Shown here: one piece after another, positions 10,328 through 21,942 of the stretch
Position numbering within the stretch: position 1 is the first letter of the stretch
How the letters are laid out: each line of letters opens with the position of its first letter
Assembly: GCA_019828595.1 (NCBI GenBank)
Contig: JAHQRK010000036.1
Coordinates: 1-64,000, forward strand
Direction of reading: 5' to 3'
Length of the DNA stretch: 64,000 nucleotides
From: Aphanomyces cochlioides
Lineage: Eukaryota; Oomycota; Saprolegniomycetes; Saprolegniales; Verrucalvaceae
Program-made: the position numbers and the translations under genes
Notes under the pieces: model-generated
The model's input: the letters and a program-made list of their open reading frames with translations, nothing else
Database searches by the model: none
What the model was told of the DNA's origin: nothing

Positions 10328-11411
10328 CTCTTTTTCACACTTTCATCTCCTTTCCTTCTCTTACCCTCTTTTTTCCACCTCTCTCTTCATCTTCACGACC
10401 TTTACACGTCCCAACATTTAGATTCATCACATTTACCTACACATACAACAACTACACACGATACAGTCTATTCCAATGCCACACAAACAAATCTACGCGT
10501 TTTCACCAGCATTCACGCGGCATGAGCCATCATTGCTCTGTCTTGTTTATTTCATGTGCAGGACACATTGGATGCACCCCAAAAGACATTACAATCAAGA
10601 GGAATCACATTCCCTTACATACGTTGTCGTGCCAGTATTTTTGTCGCTCGTCAATCTCTGACAAAAACTCCTCCACGTAGTAGCATAGAAGTGCCATTTT
10701 GAAGGTCCAGTGAGCATACATGCCCCACAGCTCCTACGTTTGCCTTTCGGATGTCTGTGACGGCTCAGTTCAAAGTAGTTCGGGGTTGACGTTTTAAGTG
10801 ATGCCTCGCTAATTCATTGATCGAAATGAACAACACGTTATTTAAACATGGTTGCTTCTTGGAGGATAAAACAGTTTATGTTGGTTGTCCAAAATGAACA
10901 GCCTCATACTTTCCAACCTCTGAATTGAGGTATAATCCCTTTGCAAAAACAAATCGCAACGACGTTTGGCTTCAACACAGAGAGAGGAGGAAAAAGAGTC
11001 TACCAATCGCACACGCATACATTCCGTTCTTGTTGTGTCGTTGTTTTAGTCACTCATATTTTGGCAAGTCATATATACATTCTTTTTGGGGGACACAGCA
11101 CGAGGATTCATCGTGCTAACTTGGTGCGTGCTGTGTGGCCACGGTGCGACGTTGGTACGGAGACTTCTCTACAACACTGCATGAGGCAGAGCGAAGAGCT
11201 TGGTAAAGGGTAAGAGTGTTTGTAAATAAGAAGGTGGATGGAATGCGATGTTGTAGATGAAATGGCAGAGACGAGTCTCTGAAAATGGGCTGGAAGATAG
11301 TGAGGACTATAAGAATACAGGGTGTAGGATGTGGTTGATGATGCCAGTTGGTAGTGTATGTAGATGACTAAAATAGTGTGTGAAAGGTCGGTGGCTGGAG
11401 GACGTATGTGT
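10328..11411. repeat. tRNA array spacer, type gamma
   Basis: This spacer lacks the TC insertion and has G in GTGTGTGAAAGG. It is the only spacer not touching a retrotransposon on either side and the best representative of the ancestral unit. No gene is recognised. Confidence 0.85.
10331..10335 (+). terminator. Pol III T-run terminator of tRNA3
   Basis: TTTTT starts 4 nt after the tRNA. This copy lacks one TC dinucleotide before the run. Confidence 0.7.
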
Positions 11412-11519
11412 CCGGTCATAGCTCAGTTGGTAGAGCGTTTGACTGTAGTGGAAAGTTGTATTGGATTCAGTATGGCTTCAGAAATCAAATGGCCACCGGT
11501 TCGATTCCGGTTGACCGGA
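11412..11519 (+). tRNA. tRNA-Tyr (GTA), intron-containing (tRNA4)
   Basis: This is a complete copy with its intron at 11449-11483 and its natural upstream spacer. The next tRNA position to the right (12606) has been split by insertion of A2. Confidence 0.95.
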
Positions 11520-12605
11520 CTCTCTTTTTCACACTTTCATCTCCTTTCCTTCTCTTACCCTCTTTTTTCCACCTCTCTCTTCATCTTCACGACCTTTACA
11601 CGTCCCAACATTTAGATTCATCACATTTACCTACACATACAACAACTACACACGATACAGTCTATTCCAATGCCACACAAACAAATCTACGCGTTTTCAC
11701 CAGCATTCACGCGGCATGAGCCATCATTGCTCTGTCTTGTTTATTTCATGTGCAGGACACATTGGATGCACCCCAAAAGACATTACAATCAAGAGGAATC
11801 ACATTCCCTTACATACGTTGTCGTGCCAGTATTTTTGTCGCTCGTCAATCTCTGACAAAAACTCCTCCACGTAGTAGCATAGAAGTGCCATTTTGAAGGT
11901 CCAGTGAGCATACATGCCCCACAGCTCCTACGTTTGCCTTTCGGATGTCTGTGACGGCTCAGTTCAAAGTAGTTCGGGGTTGACGTTTTAAGTGATGCCT
12001 CGCTAATTCATTGATCGAAATGAACAACACGTTATTTAAACATGGTTGCTTCTTGGAGGATAAAACAGTTTATGTTGGTTGTCCAAAATGAACAGCCTCA
12101 TACTTTCCAACCTCTGAATTGAGGTATAATCCCTTTGCAAAAACAAATCGCAACGACGTTTGGCTTCAACACAGAGAGAGGAGGAAAAGAGTCTACCAAT
12201 CGCACACGCATACATTCCGTTCTTGTTGTGTCGTTGTTTTAGTCACTCATATTTTGGCAAGTCATATATACATTCTTTTTGGGGGGACACAGCACGAGGA
12301 TTCATCGTGCTAACTTGGTGCGTGCTGTGTGGCCACGGTGCGACGTTGGTACGGAGACTTCTCTACAACACTGCATGAGGCAGAGCGAAGAGCTTGGTAA
12401 AGGGTAAGAGTGTTTGTAAATAAGAAGGTGGATGGAATGCGATGTTGTAGATGAAATGGCAGAGACGAGTCTCTGAAAATGGGCTGGAAGATAGTGAGGA
12501 CTATAAGAATACAGGGTGTAGGATGTGGTTGATGATGCCAGTTGGTAGTGTATGTAGATGACTAAAATAGTGTGTAAAAGGTCGGTGGCTGGAGGACGTA
12601 TGTGT
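11520..12605. repeat. tRNA array spacer, type beta
   Basis: This spacer has no TC insertion but has A in GTGTGTAAAAGG near 12576. This combination occurs in all three spacers ending directly at the left side of an A element (before A2, A3 and A4). No gene is recognised. Confidence 0.85.
11525..11529 (+). terminator. Pol III T-run terminator of tRNA4
   Basis: TTTTT lies 5 nt after the tRNA 3' end. Confidence 0.7.
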
Positions 12606-12619
12606 CCGGTCATAGCTCA
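12606..12619 (+). repeat. Left target-site duplication (tRNA-Tyr bases 1-14) of A2
   Basis: CCGGTCATAGCTCA is tRNA bases C1-A14 cut off by the insertion; the same 14 bp opens tRNA5 at 20747 on the far side. The preceding T also matches, so the duplication is 14-15 bp. Confidence 0.92.
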
Positions 12620-12637
12620 ATGTCAATGGGGAGTCTA

Positions 12638-12679
12638 TTTGTAGTTAATGTAAACTACAAACTAATATTGCCCGAAGGC
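12638..12679 (-). other. Family A 3'-tail RNA hairpins (A2)
   Basis: On the element strand there is a GCC-TTCG-GGC hairpin with a UUCG tetraloop, followed by a 9-bp perfect stem (TTTGTAGTT/AACTACAAA) with a 6-nt loop. The terminal CTCCCCATTGACAT follows. Confidence 0.7.
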
Positions 12680-12714
12680 TCATCCCATTTCCAACTGCTA
12701 GGCTGAATTGGTAA

Positions 12715-13911
12715 TCAATTTGGCTTTTCGTTTTCTTGATTCGCTTCGACGTTGGGACTTCGATTTCTTCGGTGTTTGTAAGCTAACACGGCGAATATGT
12801 CGGATAAAACTGACTCTTGGCATCTGACCCAGGGGTATACATTTTCATTGTCTTGGATCATACATAGACTTCGGTCTATGCAGCGCTTGTATCGCTTGGC
12901 GAGGACCCAGCAATGGGATGTTGAATCAGTGACAGAAACAACCAAGAATTCTCCGTCAGGCTCATCCAATATCGCTCTACAGATATCACGAATTGGATCA
13001 CCCACCGATTGCTTGAGCAGTTGACGGGAGAATATGGCGTCGTTGTAGTGGAATCCATGTGTGTATGCCAGCTTGAGAAAATCATGCATCTTGGAAGGGG
13101 GAATGCCCGCGTCTTGAGGAACTCCATGGGCCTCTTTGAAACCCGAAATGACTTCTTCGCTGAGCTCAAAATTGGAGACATTCAAATTGGTAGCAACGAT
13201 TCGGATTGCAGCCGCAAGACAAGATTTGTCACTGTTGTTGCCAATTTCTAGCCACAGAGGATCCATCGCTCGAAATTCAGCAAGCGTTGGGGCGAGACCA
13301 GTGTTCGTGAGGAAGTGGGCTCCAGCTTGTCGCCATCGTTGGTACATCGCCACGGCTTCTTGACACCCGCTGAGGTCTTTTTCGTCGAACCAGTCTTTGT
13401 TGAGTCCATCCGGGCGTTGAAACTTCCAGTTGACTTGGTATTGAATAGTTGAAATTCGATTTCGCATTGATGCCACTTCGCGGTGGTCATCGATAAACAA
13501 CACTTCATCGATGTCATCATCGTCGGTTGGAATTCGCAGAGTGCGTGGGCGGTTGGTTGGGGCATCAGCCGTTGTCGCATTCGTTTGTGGCCTGGCTGGA
13601 ACAGAAACATCGTCCAATAGATCCATGAGGGATGGTAGCGGAGATCCATTGTCATTGCCCAAGGGGTCAAATTCGCGGGTGCTCGAGTTCAAAATGGACA
13701 TATCAGGAGTAAATTGGTGTTCTTCAGTTGTAACTGGACTTGAAGGACGAGTGTCGGATGATTGCGTCATAGGTACAGAAATCTCAACTCCATCCACTCC
13801 CTCAAGAGTAATCCCTGGAGACATCGAGCTCCCCACACCTCGTGTAGTTATGGGTCTCGACGTCTGCGCGGGGAGTACGCTATCGGCAGTGAAAATCGTT
13901 GAAGCTTCCAT
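12715..13911 (-). CDS. Family A ORF3, copy A2 (altered C-terminus)
   Basis: This matches the ORF3 of A3 through MIQDNENVYP, including the chromodomain-like segment and both peptidase-like motifs. One G fewer in a G-run near 12832 then shifts the frame and gives a different tail ending NQENEKPN in place of the basic tail of A3/A4. First in-frame ATG at 13911. Confidence 0.6.
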   Translation of the reverse strand: MEASTIFTADSVLPAQTSRPITTRGVGSSMSPGITLEGVDGVEISVPMTQSSDTRPSSPVTTEEHQFTPDMSILNSSTREFDPLGNDNGSPLPSLMDLLDDVSVPARPQTNATTADAPTNRPRTLRIPTDDDDIDEVLFIDDHREVASMRNRISTIQYQVNWKFQRPDGLNKDWFDEKDLSGCQEAVAMYQRWRQAGAHFLTNTGLAPTLAEFRAMDPLWLEIGNNSDKSCLAAAIRIVATNLNVSNFELSEEVISGFKEAHGVPQDAGIPPSKMHDFLKLAYTHGFHYNDAIFSRQLLKQSVGDPIRDICRAILDEPDGEFLVVSVTDSTSHCWVLAKRYKRCIDRSLCMIQDNENVYPWVRCQESVLSDIFAVLAYKHRRNRSPNVEANQENEKPN

Positions 13912-14124
13912 TGTTGTTGTCTTGGGTAAAATCAAAAGTGAGTCTTGGAGAATTGTTTTGAGATTCTCACTGAACTTATTCTCAGTTGCGACACTTGAGT
14001 CAGGCACGATTTGATTGGGCAGTGAAATGTTTTGCGCGGATCGTGAGTGATGGTCGCCAGGATTCCCAATCAAAAATTCAGCTGGGATACCAAGTCAAGA
14101 ATACAGCTGGGGCTTGTAATCAAA

Positions 14125-17100
14125 TTACTGGTGTTCAACTCGAAAAGACATGGGATATTTTTCGAATAGCTCGTTGTATCCAGCTTGAGAGAAAAGGACT
14201 GAGACCGCTTCGATGATGTTTCGATAGTCGAAGTCGTCAGGCGAGAGCAAACGAATTGTTCGCCTGATGGAAGCTGTCCAACTGACAAATATAATCTCGT
14301 TCCATAGTAAAATCGGTAGAGGCCTTTTGCCATCGAACTTGGTTGCATTTCTTTGAGTCCATAAGGAGTACGTGATGGAAGCACAAAGGAGGGACCATAA
14401 TTTGAATAATGCGTCATGCAGGTGTTTTCCTCGCGTATTGGTCTTGAAGCGACTGATATTCGTGGTGGTTGCCCAATCAAACTTAACACCATAAGCACTC
14501 CATGCTCGCTCTTGGAACATCCAAACTTGATGTACATGATGACATGTATGGAAGGCATGATGAAAAGTCTCAACATCCGAGCAATCTTCATAGACACAAC
14601 AAATAGCGTCAGGGTTTTGGATCTGCATATAGGAAAACCTCGAGTTGACGGGTAACATCTTCATGTGCAATCGAAACCATACATCGCCTTGAACAGGTGG
14701 AGGTAGATTACACACAGTACGAATGAGACGGATATACTTTGCTATGTCTTTGTCAGTTCTTGTCGTAGTCTTCATAGGATGTATAGCTTCAGTCTGGGGG
14801 CGTGGTAAGCTAAATGCACCACGTTTTTCTTGGGCCACGACTCGAAAGGTAAATCAGCATCCTTGATTCTGGCTGTAAACGGATGTTGACAAGTCGGGAC
14901 ATTAGGCAGTGGCGACCCTTGCCGAATGTCAAACGATCGAACAACTTTGTCGAAGATTCGTGTGAGTTGATTGTAAATGTCGGTTGTGCGGGGCAATGTG
15001 GCAAAGTCCATGACTCCGTCCTGGTTTAGACAAACTTGGGCAGCTGGATTGTTCGACGACATTCGGTTCACGAACATGGTCTCTGTTGGCCAAGCGCCAT
15101 GTGGGGTCAGGAAATCCTTCAGGCATCTGAGACCATTTTTGGCCCCGTGGCGGCACCAGAGACGCATGTCTTCATCTTTCACGACATTTGCTAACATCTT
15201 AGCAGAGCCGAAGTGCATTGCGTCGTAGGCTGTGAGCCATACCGGGAGGTTCAGTACCGTGTCGAGATTTGGAGGCACGCCGATTCGCTTACTCATGTCT
15301 GTGGCTGACCAATGTTTCCAAGTATCAAGCCACAGTGGATGGAGCTCGCGAAGCAAAAGCCACTTGGAGCTTGCATTTGGGTAGTATGAAAGAAAATCGA
15401 ATGGGTGACTGTCTCGGAATAACTGATGTATTGTGCGGCTAAATTGTCGCTGTACAAGTTTCTTCCACACCAGGATTTCACCAGGAGAATCGGCAGACAT
15501 AAAGAGCTGTAAACGAAGAAGGCGTTGTGTTCGCAGCCTCGATGCAATGTGGGGGATTCCCAAGCCTAAAGGCTTGTCGTACTGCCACCTTCTATGGATT
15601 GAGGGACGGTAACTCTCATCGAGCTGGGTCTTGCGGCAAAGTATGAACTTGTTTAACATTTGTTGCCACGTAACGACCATAGCAGGAGGCACAGGTACAA
15701 CGGCTGTTACATGCCACAACATAGATAGCAACATCGTGGAGGCAATAAGCTTTCGGCCCTGCAATGTCCTTGCTCGTTTACCCCATAGTTGAAAGGACGA
15801 GATGAATTTGTCGTTGAGTTTTTGAAGTTGGGAGTCAGCCGAAAGTCGATGGCCAAAGAGAATACCAAGATATTTCGTACACTGACCAGTTGGTACGATA
15901 TTGAGCAAACCATCTGCTTCGATGTCTTCTTGATCGAGATGGTCGTTGAGAACCAAGGTCATGCACTTGGAACGATTCAGACGGGCCCCTGAAGCCGTGC
16001 AAAACTCTTCCACAATTGCCATTTGCTCCACAGCAGATTGCAGCGAGTTTGATAACAACGTCGAGTCGTCGGCAAAGAATATACTCGTAATAACTGAGTC
16101 GTGGGGAGAGCGATTCCAAGATGTGGGGACGCTCGGAGCATCTCACCAAGAGGTTCTAGGTATAGGACGAACAGTAGGCATGATAAAGGACAGCCTTGTT
16201 TGACGCCTCGGGTAGGTCGGATCTTAGGGCCAAGCTCGCCATTGAAGATGATCTGGACCAAAGGTGAGTCGTACAAAAGAGCTACCCACGCAATGAAACC
16301 ATCACCAGTGTTGACTTCTCTCAGCACATCAAGCATAAATTCTCGATCCACCATGTCGTACGCTTTCGAAAAGTCAAGGAATGTTGCATAGTAGTCGTGA
16401 TCTTCGTTGGTGCAAAACGTTTGCAAAGTTTGCACAAGCAGGACGTGGTCATGCAGCCGTCGTCCTGGGACAAAGCCAGCTTGACTTGGGTGAATGAGAT
16501 GAGGAGCTACTGTAGCCAGGCGATAAGCGAGGGCACGGGATAGTATCTTCACCTCCACTGACATGAGTGCAATAGGTCGGTAGTTTCCAGGATCGCCTCG
16601 ATCACCAGCTTTGAAGAGCAGAGCCACAGCACTACGCCTTTGTTGAAGGAGTAGTTTACCGTGGTGGTGAAGTTGGTAGTTGAAGACCCTGACCAGGATT
16701 TCGGAAAAGCCTCGGGTGCTACTTGGAAGAAGGCCGCTGGCCATCCATCAGGACCAGGAGACTTGTTTGGACTCATTGTCTTGAGAGCACTACACAGCTC
16801 GGCTGCTGTGATAGGTCTGTCTAGCTCCTCGCGTTGCTCATCATTGAGTTTGCGGGAGATAAACCGTATGACAGCCCTCCGCCTCGCCCGGTTTAGCCGA
16901 GGTTGTTCGCCACGAGTGGTAGTCATTATTGCCTTCCAATGGGCAGTGAATCTCTCTTTGATAGTGGTAGGATCAGACACGGGAATGCCATCGACGTTGA
17001 CCGTCGTGATAGGAACCTTGAGTCCTTGTGGCCTTCGAAAGAAGTGGCTCGTACCGCGTTCGTTGATATTTGCATGAAAATCGAATTGCTGATCCATGCG

Positions 17101-18237
17101 GTATTGGCGATATTCGATTCTTGCGTTTTCCAGCGCCAACCGAGTAGCATCAACGGCAGCCTCGTCGAGCAAGCCAGCTTCGTATGATCGTTGTGCAGAT
17201 ATATGTCTCAGTTTTAGGCTTTTGAGCTCGTGTTGCATGGATTGGAGGTGGTGGCGATGACATTGTTGTAAACGTCGTTTGATTCGCTTAAGCCACCCAT
17301 ACCAGACGGCTCCCATGTTTGTCGATTCGTCCGCACGCATCTCAGAGAGGAGGTGTGATGCCTCTTCTCGTATGGCTTTGATGACGAGCGGGTCTTTGAG
17401 TAGCTCTCTCGGCAGCCTCCAGTAGCCACGGGTCGTGGGTGTATGACTTGTAGAGAGAACGACAGTGTGCTCCAAGTGATCTCCGGCAAAGCTGTTAGTG
17501 GCATATTTTGAGCTTTGGTAGGATTGGGCAACTAAATCTTGGTCAATGAACCAGTAGTCCAGACGATTGCTTCGTCCTGGACCGCTTGCCAGTCTTTCGT
17601 GAGGGTGGTGTAGGCGCCACGCGTCGATGACTCCTAGTTGTGACAGCCAGGCAAGACATTCGACTTTTCCAAAGGTGTGATCTTGCCGTGGTTTGGAAGC
17701 ATCGAGGTGTTCGTTGACAGGAAGGTTAAAATCTCCCCCAACCAGGTGTACACTGTTAGCTTCAAAAGCGCGAGGGAGACTGTCAAAGAAACTAGCCCGA
17801 TGTTGAGGGGTAACTGGCGCGTAAATGTTGTGGATGTAGACTGGGGTTTCATCCCAGTACGTTTTGATCACAATATAACGGCCAGGGATATCGTGTTGTG
17901 ATAAGTGCACCAGGCTTGAGAATCCAGGCATCGATTCGTGAAAGTATGATGCAACGCCACATCGACGGTTGTTCAAATTGTCCGTGCGGGTTGTTCGTAA
18001 GTCGTTGGTAAAAAGTTTGTACTTGCTAACACCCACTTCGTTGTCGAGGTGAGTGTGGAAAGTGTCAAGATGTTTTGCGTTGTTGAGTTTCGTTTCTTGA
18101 AAGAGAACAGCTTGTGTCGGTTTCCGAAGACGCCGTGCAACAAGATGTCCGTTTTCTTTCAGCCCATTGAGGTTGCTCGTCGTCACTTCAAGTATGGGGA
18201 GCTTGACAAAATGACCAGCCGCGACCACTTTAGCCAC
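14125..18237 (-). pseudogene. Family A ORF2 (APE endonuclease-RT), copy A2, frameshifted
   Basis: The endonuclease and the start of RT read from 18237. A private one-base loss near 16703 (CGGAAAAG where A3 has CGGAGAAAG) ends this frame after PGPDGWPAAFFQVAP. The next frame continues to the shared break near 16103 before FADD. The thumb and C-terminal part follow in the 428-aa frame 14772-16058. A third break near 14798 (G5 where A3 has G6) splits off the last part (14125-14838), which carries the C-x4-C-x7-H-x4-C zinc motif. Confidence 0.85.
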
Positions 18238-20695
18238 GGGAAGCGATCGTTGTGAGATCCGCTAGGTCGCCGTGAATTAAAGTAGGTTCGCTTGGGTGAA
18301 ACATGACTTGATTGTGGAGAGTGATATCCAAATCGTTGCTTTCGTGTAGTTGAAGGATTTTTGTCATGATGTGACACATCGATTCTCCGTCGCCAGTGTA
18401 CATGAATTCCATTCTGTTCCATATGTGGAGGCCAAGGTCGGTGTACATCAGGAGTGACATGAGCGTTTCGGAGGATAGACTGCGTTTACCAAGGCGAGAG
18501 GGTAACGCTGTCACTGGACTTTTTGTTGAGGCCAAAATTGCCGCATCGCTATTGAAATATAGTGGAGCATGAACTGCCATCAATACTTCTGCAATGGCCA
18601 GCACTTCTTCGACTTCAACTCTGTTGAGGACGATGTCATCATCGGTGATGATTGCCTCGATGAGTGGGAGGTTGTTGACCATCTTCTGGTCACTGAACAC
18701 CGAGATCACGTGGTCGTGAGTGATTGGAGTGCCGAATGTTGCCTCGTAGAGCTGACCAAAAGATTTTGTGCCACCACCAGACGCTCTTAGCCAACGATTA
18801 AGCAGTCGAAGACGAACAAAGTATTCGAAGCTGTCACGATTGGAGACAAAAATTTGGTGCAGTTGCAGTCCAAATTCGATTGGCGCACGTTCTAGATGGA
18901 TGCAGATCGTGTCAACACGCCCGTCCGTAATCAATTTCAATAAGTTGAAGGAATCGTGCGCTAACGCTTCCTTAACTTGGGCCGGGATATGTTGTGGTGC
19001 GTTTTGAGCCTTGGTGTCAAGGTCGTTGAGCTCGGCAAGTATGGCATCGAGAGACTTCTCAAACCTTTGGATTGAGCCCTCGTGGGGTTTGATCCCGCTA
19101 ATGAACTCTTCAGCGGCAACGTGCACCTTGTCACCAGATTTGAGTGTCAGCTTTGGAACAATTACTTTGACAGTGGTGTTGCCAACTGTCGTTTCGTGTT
19201 CCTCGGGCTCAACATTAGCGCGTTCGTCCAGAGCCGCAAACATGTTCGGGGAGATCCAAGGACGATCAGGAGCTGGGATTGAGCCAGCGGAGATTGGGGT
19301 TTTCTTTCTTTTGCCTGTAGTTTGAACTTCAGTCCATTCCTTGTTGCTGTCTCGGGTCGTTTTCTGCCGTTTGGCAGTGGATGTCGAGACAGCGGCGTCT
19401 CCCCGTGGGCGGTGAGGGGTTGCGTGAAGTCCATGTTGGGTGGCGATTACATCGAGGTCAAGGCGCGCGAGCTTCTTGTCACGGTAAAACCATCCTTGAC
19501 CAAACACGCGGAGGCACCGACCCTTGAAAATGAATTCTTCAATTGATCGACCGTCATTGTGCATAGATTCGGGTATAGCTGTCCCTTCAAAATACAAGCG
19601 ATAACGAGAGCTAGCCAAGCCAGTCGTCGAGGAAACTGTGGAGTATGAGCCCCACAAAAAGCGCGGCTCAAGCTTTGACATGATGCTGAACATGAGACGT
19701 TCTTCATCCTGTCCTTGGAGACCAGATGGGATATCGATGAAATATCCATCAAGTATATGGGGCTCAGTCATGACAAATCTCTGAGAGCTGCCATCCTTTG
19801 CCACTTGGATCTTGAGAGAGACTCCACGCAGCTTTTTAAGAGCATCTTCAGAGGCTATGCCCCACTTGAGAAGACGATTGGAGACATCTTTCTCGCACTT
19901 GATGACATCGACAAATGCATCGTCCAAATCAAGCGCTTGGTTGTCAAACAATAGAGATGTCATTGCCTTGGAGATGTCGATGTATTTGGTGTATTGGCCA
20001 GTGGACATTTGTAGCCAGCCAACAACATCTCTGGGGGAATGTTTTTGGATGGGCAAAGTGTCGTCAAACGTGAGAGATCCTGTCGCGCGTTTTTGCAACA
20101 AGGACGCCAGCTCGGCCATAGTTGGTCGATAATGGCCGACGTCACTGTTCCGCTGAGCCTTGGCAGATTTAGCTCTCTGCTTGGCTTGGAATTCCCACAC
20201 GCATTCGTTTGGCTTTTTGGTCGAGGTGTTCGACTCGGGTGGTATTGGCACGGAGCGTGTTGTAGCAGGAGGCGAGGCATCGATTTGAGCTTCAGGCTCC
20301 ATTTCCACATCAACATTGGTGTCGCGAATCGATTGGTCTTCAGAGCGCGGCTCCAGCTCAGTGGCTTGAGTAATCGGTGGGGTATGTGGTTGGTTGTTGT
20401 TGGAGATATCCTCTATGTCTTCATCAGGCATCGGAGAAACATTATCCTTGTTGACAGTTTTGTCGCTGGTACGAGCGCTTGGTAATGGCACGCGACCACC
20501 GAGTGTAGCAAGACGTATGGGCGGTTGAGCAGCAGGCGGAGTTTTGTCGATGATTGAGTCAGGTTCATCGTCATCATCATCGTCAACAATCACCTCCATG
20601 ATACTAGAAGCGTCCGAGGTATTGCGAAAGGGAGAGGCAGAAAAAGCTGAGGGCTTGTGTGCATGAGCACGGCTGGAAGAGCGGGTAGTCGCCAT
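18230..20695 (-). CDS. Family A ORF1 protein, copy A2 (821 aa)
   Basis: The 821-aa product matches A1 ORF1 residue for residue as read. The ATG at 20695 lies 51 nt inside the element 5' end, and the stop overlaps the ORF2 frame by 8 nt. Function is unassigned beyond being the likely ORF1 RNA/particle protein. Confidence 0.85.
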   Translation of the reverse strand: MATTRSSSRAHAHKPSAFSASPFRNTSDASSIMEVIVDDDDDDEPDSIIDKTPPAAQPPIRLATLGGRVPLPSARTSDKTVNKDNVSPMPDEDIEDISNNNQPHTPPITQATELEPRSEDQSIRDTNVDVEMEPEAQIDASPPATTRSVPIPPESNTSTKKPNECVWEFQAKQRAKSAKAQRNSDVGHYRPTMAELASLLQKRATGSLTFDDTLPIQKHSPRDVVGWLQMSTGQYTKYIDISKAMTSLLFDNQALDLDDAFVDVIKCEKDVSNRLLKWGIASEDALKKLRGVSLKIQVAKDGSSQRFVMTEPHILDGYFIDIPSGLQGQDEERLMFSIMSKLEPRFLWGSYSTVSSTTGLASSRYRLYFEGTAIPESMHNDGRSIEEFIFKGRCLRVFGQGWFYRDKKLARLDLDVIATQHGLHATPHRPRGDAAVSTSTAKRQKTTRDSNKEWTEVQTTGKRKKTPISAGSIPAPDRPWISPNMFAALDERANVEPEEHETTVGNTTVKVIVPKLTLKSGDKVHVAAEEFISGIKPHEGSIQRFEKSLDAILAELNDLDTKAQNAPQHIPAQVKEALAHDSFNLLKLITDGRVDTICIHLERAPIEFGLQLHQIFVSNRDSFEYFVRLRLLNRWLRASGGGTKSFGQLYEATFGTPITHDHVISVFSDQKMVNNLPLIEAIITDDDIVLNRVEVEEVLAIAEVLMAVHAPLYFNSDAAILASTKSPVTALPSRLGKRSLSSETLMSLLMYTDLGLHIWNRMEFMYTGDGESMCHIMTKILQLHESNDLDITLHNQVMFHPSEPTLIHGDLADLTTIASRG

Positions 20696-20746
20696 GTTGT
20701 CAGTTTTGGACAGTGGTACTGCGGGGTAGCTGGCAAATTGGAAACT

Positions 20747-20854
20747 CCGGTCATAGCTCAGTTGGTAGAGCGTTTGACTGTAGTGGAAAGTTGTATTGGA
20801 TTCAGTATGGCTTCAGAAATCAAATGGCCACCGGTTCGATTCCGGTTGACCGGA
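20747..20854 (+). tRNA. tRNA-Tyr (GTA), intron-containing (tRNA5)
   Basis: This complete gene was regenerated on the right side of A2 by the target duplication. Its 5' flank is the terminal sequence of A2 (GGAAACT). All stems and both internal promoter boxes are intact; intron 20784-20818. Confidence 0.95.
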
Positions 20855-21942
20855 CTCTCTTTTTCACACTTTCATCTCCTTTCCTTCTCTTACCCTCTTT
20901 TTTCCACCTCTCTCTTCATCTTCACGACCTTTACACGTCCCAACATTTAGATTCATCACATTTACCTACACATACAACAACTACACACGATACAGTCTAT
21001 TCCAATGCCACACAAATCAAATCTACGCGTTTTCACCAGCATTCACGCGGCATGAGCCATCATTGCTCTGTCTTGTTTATTTCATGTGCAGGACACATTG
21101 GATGCACCCCAAAAGACATTACAATCAAGAGGAATCACATTCCCTTACATACGTTGTCGTGCCAGTATTTTTGTCGCTCGTCAATCTCTGACAAAAACTC
21201 CTCCACGTAGTAGCATAGAAGTGCCATTTTGAAGGTCCAGTGAGCATACATGCCCCACAGCTCCTACGTTTGCCTTTCGGATGTCTGTGACGGCTCAGTT
21301 CAAAGTAGTTCGGGGTTGACGTTTTAAGTGATGCCTCGCTAATTCATTGATCGAAATGAACAACACGTTATTTAAACATGGTTGCTTCTTGGAGGATAAA
21401 ACAGTTTATGTTGGTTGTCCAAAATGAACAGCCTCATACTTTCCAACCTCTGAATTGAGGTATAATCCCTTTGCAAAAACAAATCGCAACGACGTTTGGC
21501 TTCAACACAGAGAGAGGAGGAAAAAGAGTCTACCAATCGCACACGCATACATTCCGTTCTTGTTGTGTCGTTGTTTTAGTCACTCATATTTTGGCAAGTC
21601 ATATATACATTCTTTTTGGGGGGACACAGCACGAGGATTCATCGTGCTAACTTGGTGCGTGCTGTGTGGCCACGGTGCGACGTTGGTACGGAGACTTCTC
21701 TACAACACTGCATGAGGCAGAGCGAAGAGCTTGGTAAAGGGTAAGAGTGTTTGTAAATAAGAAGGTGGATGGAATGCGATGTTGTAGATGAAATGGCAGA
21801 GACGAGTCTCTGAAAATGGGCTGGAAGATAGTGAGGACTATAAGAATACAGGGTGTAGGATGTGGTTGATGATGCCAGTTGGTAGTGTATGTAGATGACT
21901 AAAATAGTGTGTGAAAGGTCGGTGGCTGGAGGACGTATGTGT
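20855..21942. repeat. tRNA array spacer, type alpha
   Basis: This spacer between A2/tRNA5 and B1 has the TC insertion and G in GTGTGTGAAAGG. It contains the same hairpin (AGCACGA/TCGTGCT) as the other spacers. No gene is recognised. Confidence 0.85.
20860..20864 (+). terminator. Pol III T-run terminator of tRNA5
   Basis: TTTTT lies 5 nt after the tRNA. Confidence 0.7.

Larger units (their letters stand above)
12620..20746 (-). mobile_element. Family A non-LTR retrotransposon, copy A2 (full length, 8127 bp)
   Basis: This element has full ends and a perfect target duplication. Its 3' end (ATGTCAATGG on the + strand) joins the tRNA stub and its 5' end (GGAAACT) abuts tRNA5. There is no poly(A) or simple-repeat tail. 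ORF1 is intact, ORF2 has three frame breaks, and ORF3 is open with an altered C-terminus caused by one missing G. Identity to A3 and A4 is near complete by eye. Confidence 0.93.
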
